Below are positions 28,637 through 29,647 of a stretch of 29,647 nt of DNA, in pieces. Source of the stretch: a virus. A program made the position numbers and the translations under genes. The notes under the pieces are model-generated. The model was not told where the DNA came from and ran no database searches. It was given only the letters and a program-made list of their open reading frames with translations. The stretch lies in the IMG/VR virus record IMGVR_UViG_3300034104_001211, positions 1 through 29,647 of that record; one strand, 5' to 3'. Every line of letters starts with the position of its first letter. The first letter of the stretch is position 1.

Positions 28637-29203
28637 ATGCACCCAATTGATTTCGTAAACAAAGTAAAAGAGCTATTTAATGATGCTCCAATTGCTACAG
28701 AAAGTCAAGTTGAGTTTGTAGAGTACACATTAGAAGATGGTACTACAATCAACGTAGATAAGTATGAAGTAGGTGGTATTGTTACTTTAGCTGATGGAAC
28801 TTTTGCACCTATGGGAGAGCATATTTTAGCAGACAAAACCATTATTGTCTTAGATGAGAATGGTATGATTGTTGAAATTAAAACTCCAGAGGTAGAAGAA
28901 GAAATGCCGGAAGTAGATGCCGAGCAAGAATTAAAAGAAAAGATTGCTAAACTTGAAGAAGAATTAGCAGCTACTAAAGGTCAATTTGAAGAGCAATCTG
29001 CAAAATTGGTAAGCCAAGAGGAAAATGCTTTAGCAATGTACTCTAAATTTGAAGCAGCTATTAAAGATTTAGCTTCTGCAATTGAGGGTTTAGCTACAAC
29101 TGCAACTGCTGATCCAATTGATGCTCCAAGTGGCTTTCAAAAAATTGAAAAGAAAAACGAAAAAATCAATCGTTTTTTAGAAATGGCTAAAAAAGTAAAA
29201 TAA
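28637..29203 (+). CDS. Capsid scaffolding protein
   Basis: This 188-residue acidic protein has a small beta N-terminal domain (about 20-85, VEYTLEDGTTINVDKYEVGG, GGIVTLADGT). A long coiled coil follows (about 98-155, LKEKIAKLEEELAATKGQF) and a basic C-terminal tail (KKNEKINRFLEMAKKVK). Scaffolds use such coiled coils and a positively charged end to nucleate capsid assembly and are then removed by the prohead protease encoded just upstream. Location between protease and capsid genes is canonical. Confidence 0.8.
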   Translation: MHPIDFVNKVKELFNDAPIATESQVEFVEYTLEDGTTINVDKYEVGGIVTLADGTFAPMGEHILADKTIIVLDENGMIVEIKTPEVEEEMPEVDAEQELKEKIAKLEEELAATKGQFEEQSAKLVSQEENALAMYSKFEAAIKDLASAIEGLATTATADPIDAPSGFQKIEKKNEKINRFLEMAKKVK

Positions 29204-29230
29204 TCAAATAACAATTTAAAATTAAGAAAA

Positions 29231-29647
29231 ATGGCGTTTAACGTAAGTGCTTTATCAAACTACACTATTGAAAATCAAGATTTATTAGTGTCTGCTGCTG
29301 TATTAGGAGCAAAAACTGCTACTTTGATTAAAAATCAAGGTAACGTAATGGTAGGTGTAAAATCTGCTGAAAAAATTAACATCATGGATACTGATGCAGT
29401 ATTCCAAGCTGGTGGAACTTGTGGCTTCAATGCTTCTGGTACTACTACTTTCACTCAAAGAACTGTAACTATTGGTAAAATCAAAGTTAACGAAGCTCTT
29501 TGTATCAAATCTTTAGAAACTAAATATCTTCAAAAAGCTTTACCTGCAGGATCAATGTATACTGAAATGGTTTATGCTGAAGATTATTCTAACTTAAAAG
29601 CTGCTAAAATTGCTGCTCAATTAGAAACTGCTATCTGGCAAGGAGAT
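29231..29647 (+). CDS. Major capsid protein, N-terminal part (3' end outside window)
   Basis: The first 139 codons are present and the frame is still open at the right edge. The product starts MAFNVSALSNYTIENQDLLV and contains KSAEKINIMDTDAVFQAGG, TTTFTQRTVTIGKIKVNE and LKAAKIAAQLETAIWQGD. This matches the N-terminus of HK97-fold capsid proteins of Bacteroidota phages as I recall them. The usual size is over 300 residues, so more than half is missing. It follows the protease and scaffold genes in canonical order. Confidence 0.85.
   Translation, partial: MAFNVSALSNYTIENQDLLVSAAVLGAKTATLIKNQGNVMVGVKSAEKINIMDTDAVFQAGGTCGFNASGTTTFTQRTVTIGKIKVNEALCIKSLETKYLQKALPAGSMYTEMVYAEDYSNLKAAKIAAQLETAIWQGD

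Noticed and set aside
1-29647. Antisense ORFs (for example 9301-9005, 11793-11566, 18979-18719, 19434-19084, 27174-26890)
   Set aside because: All lie opposite well-supported genes. Their products are low-complexity hydrophobic or Ser-rich translations without recognisable domains, and no promoter or start context supports them.
1-29647. A closed circular genome with the capsid gene spanning the ends
   Set aside because: Direct joining puts the two partial frames out of register and produces an immediate stop. The left fragment also looks like a tail tube protein, not a capsid C-terminus.
1-29647. Integrase, repressor, partition genes or attachment sites (temperate lifestyle)
   Set aside because: No recombinase motif, no divergent regulatory region and no tRNA-like attachment site were seen. 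The ParB-like protein lacks an HTH and has no ParA partner.
1-29647. tRNA genes, CRISPR arrays or insertion sequences
   Set aside because: No cloverleaf with a T-loop (GTTCRANNC) in the right place, no regularly spaced repeats and no transposase motifs were noticed on reading. A tRNA or covariance scan was not possible.

Overview
This window is most of the genome of a small, AT-rich tailed bacteriophage. Its host very probably belongs to the Bacteroidota (Flavobacteria/Bacteroides relatives). Every supportable gene is on the + strand, packed with 1-30 nt overlaps, and none has a clear Shine-Dalgarno sequence. Two intergenic sites match the Bacteroidota promoter (TTTG, about 19-22 nt, TAnnTTTG). 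Many proteins (DUF6712-like connector, XkdF-like protease, ERF protein, sigma-like factor, TET-associated glycosyltransferase) resemble those of Bacteroidota phages. A tape measure protein and a frameshifted tail chaperone point to a long-tailed siphovirus. No integrase, repressor, partition gene, tRNA or CRISPR array was seen, so a lytic phage is the simplest reading.

Layout. (1) 1-4.0 kb: end of a probable tail tube gene, a terminator, portal, connector, neck/tail-terminator-like protein and small genes. (2) 4.0-7.3 kb: a lectin-like fibre with its partner, then a lysis cassette (two small membrane proteins, a one-piece spanin, a GH24 lysozyme). (3) 7.3-10.3 kb: a metallophosphoesterase and a promoter-led run of small unknown genes ending in a free-standing DnaA-domain-IV-like protein. 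(4) 10.3-13.5 kb: a second promoter, ERF annealing protein with YqaJ-like exonuclease, small DNA-binding-like proteins, then a structured 170-nt untranslated leader and a replisome-organiser-like gene that may contain the origin. (5) 13.4-19.1 kb: DNA metabolism, including a TET-associated glycosyltransferase, VRR-NUC nuclease, SSB-like protein, DUF1599/MazG-like protein, phage sigma-like factor, HAD phosphatase, ParB-like protein and HNH endonuclease. (6) 19.1-29.6 kb: small and large terminase, tail chaperone with a -1 frameshift, tail proteins, tape measure, prohead protease, scaffold, and the first 139 codons of the major capsid protein.

The right edge cuts the capsid gene and the left edge cuts a different, tail-tube-like gene. 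The two ends do not join in frame. If the genome is circular or circularly permuted, a piece carrying the rest of the capsid gene and the start of the tube gene is missing.

How the genes work together: host RNA polymerase probably reads the two Bacteroidota-type promoters to express the early small genes and recombination genes. The DnaA-like protein, replisome organiser, SSB and ERF/exonuclease pair support replication on host polymerase and helicase, since none is encoded here. The sigma-like factor probably switches on the terminase, virion and lysis genes. The most unusual features are the replication-gene leader, with two hairpins whose loops are fully complementary and one of which is an intrinsic terminator; the dual-coded chaperone frameshift; the origin-like array inside the replication gene; and a DNA-glycosyltransferase homologue with no visible base hydroxylase.
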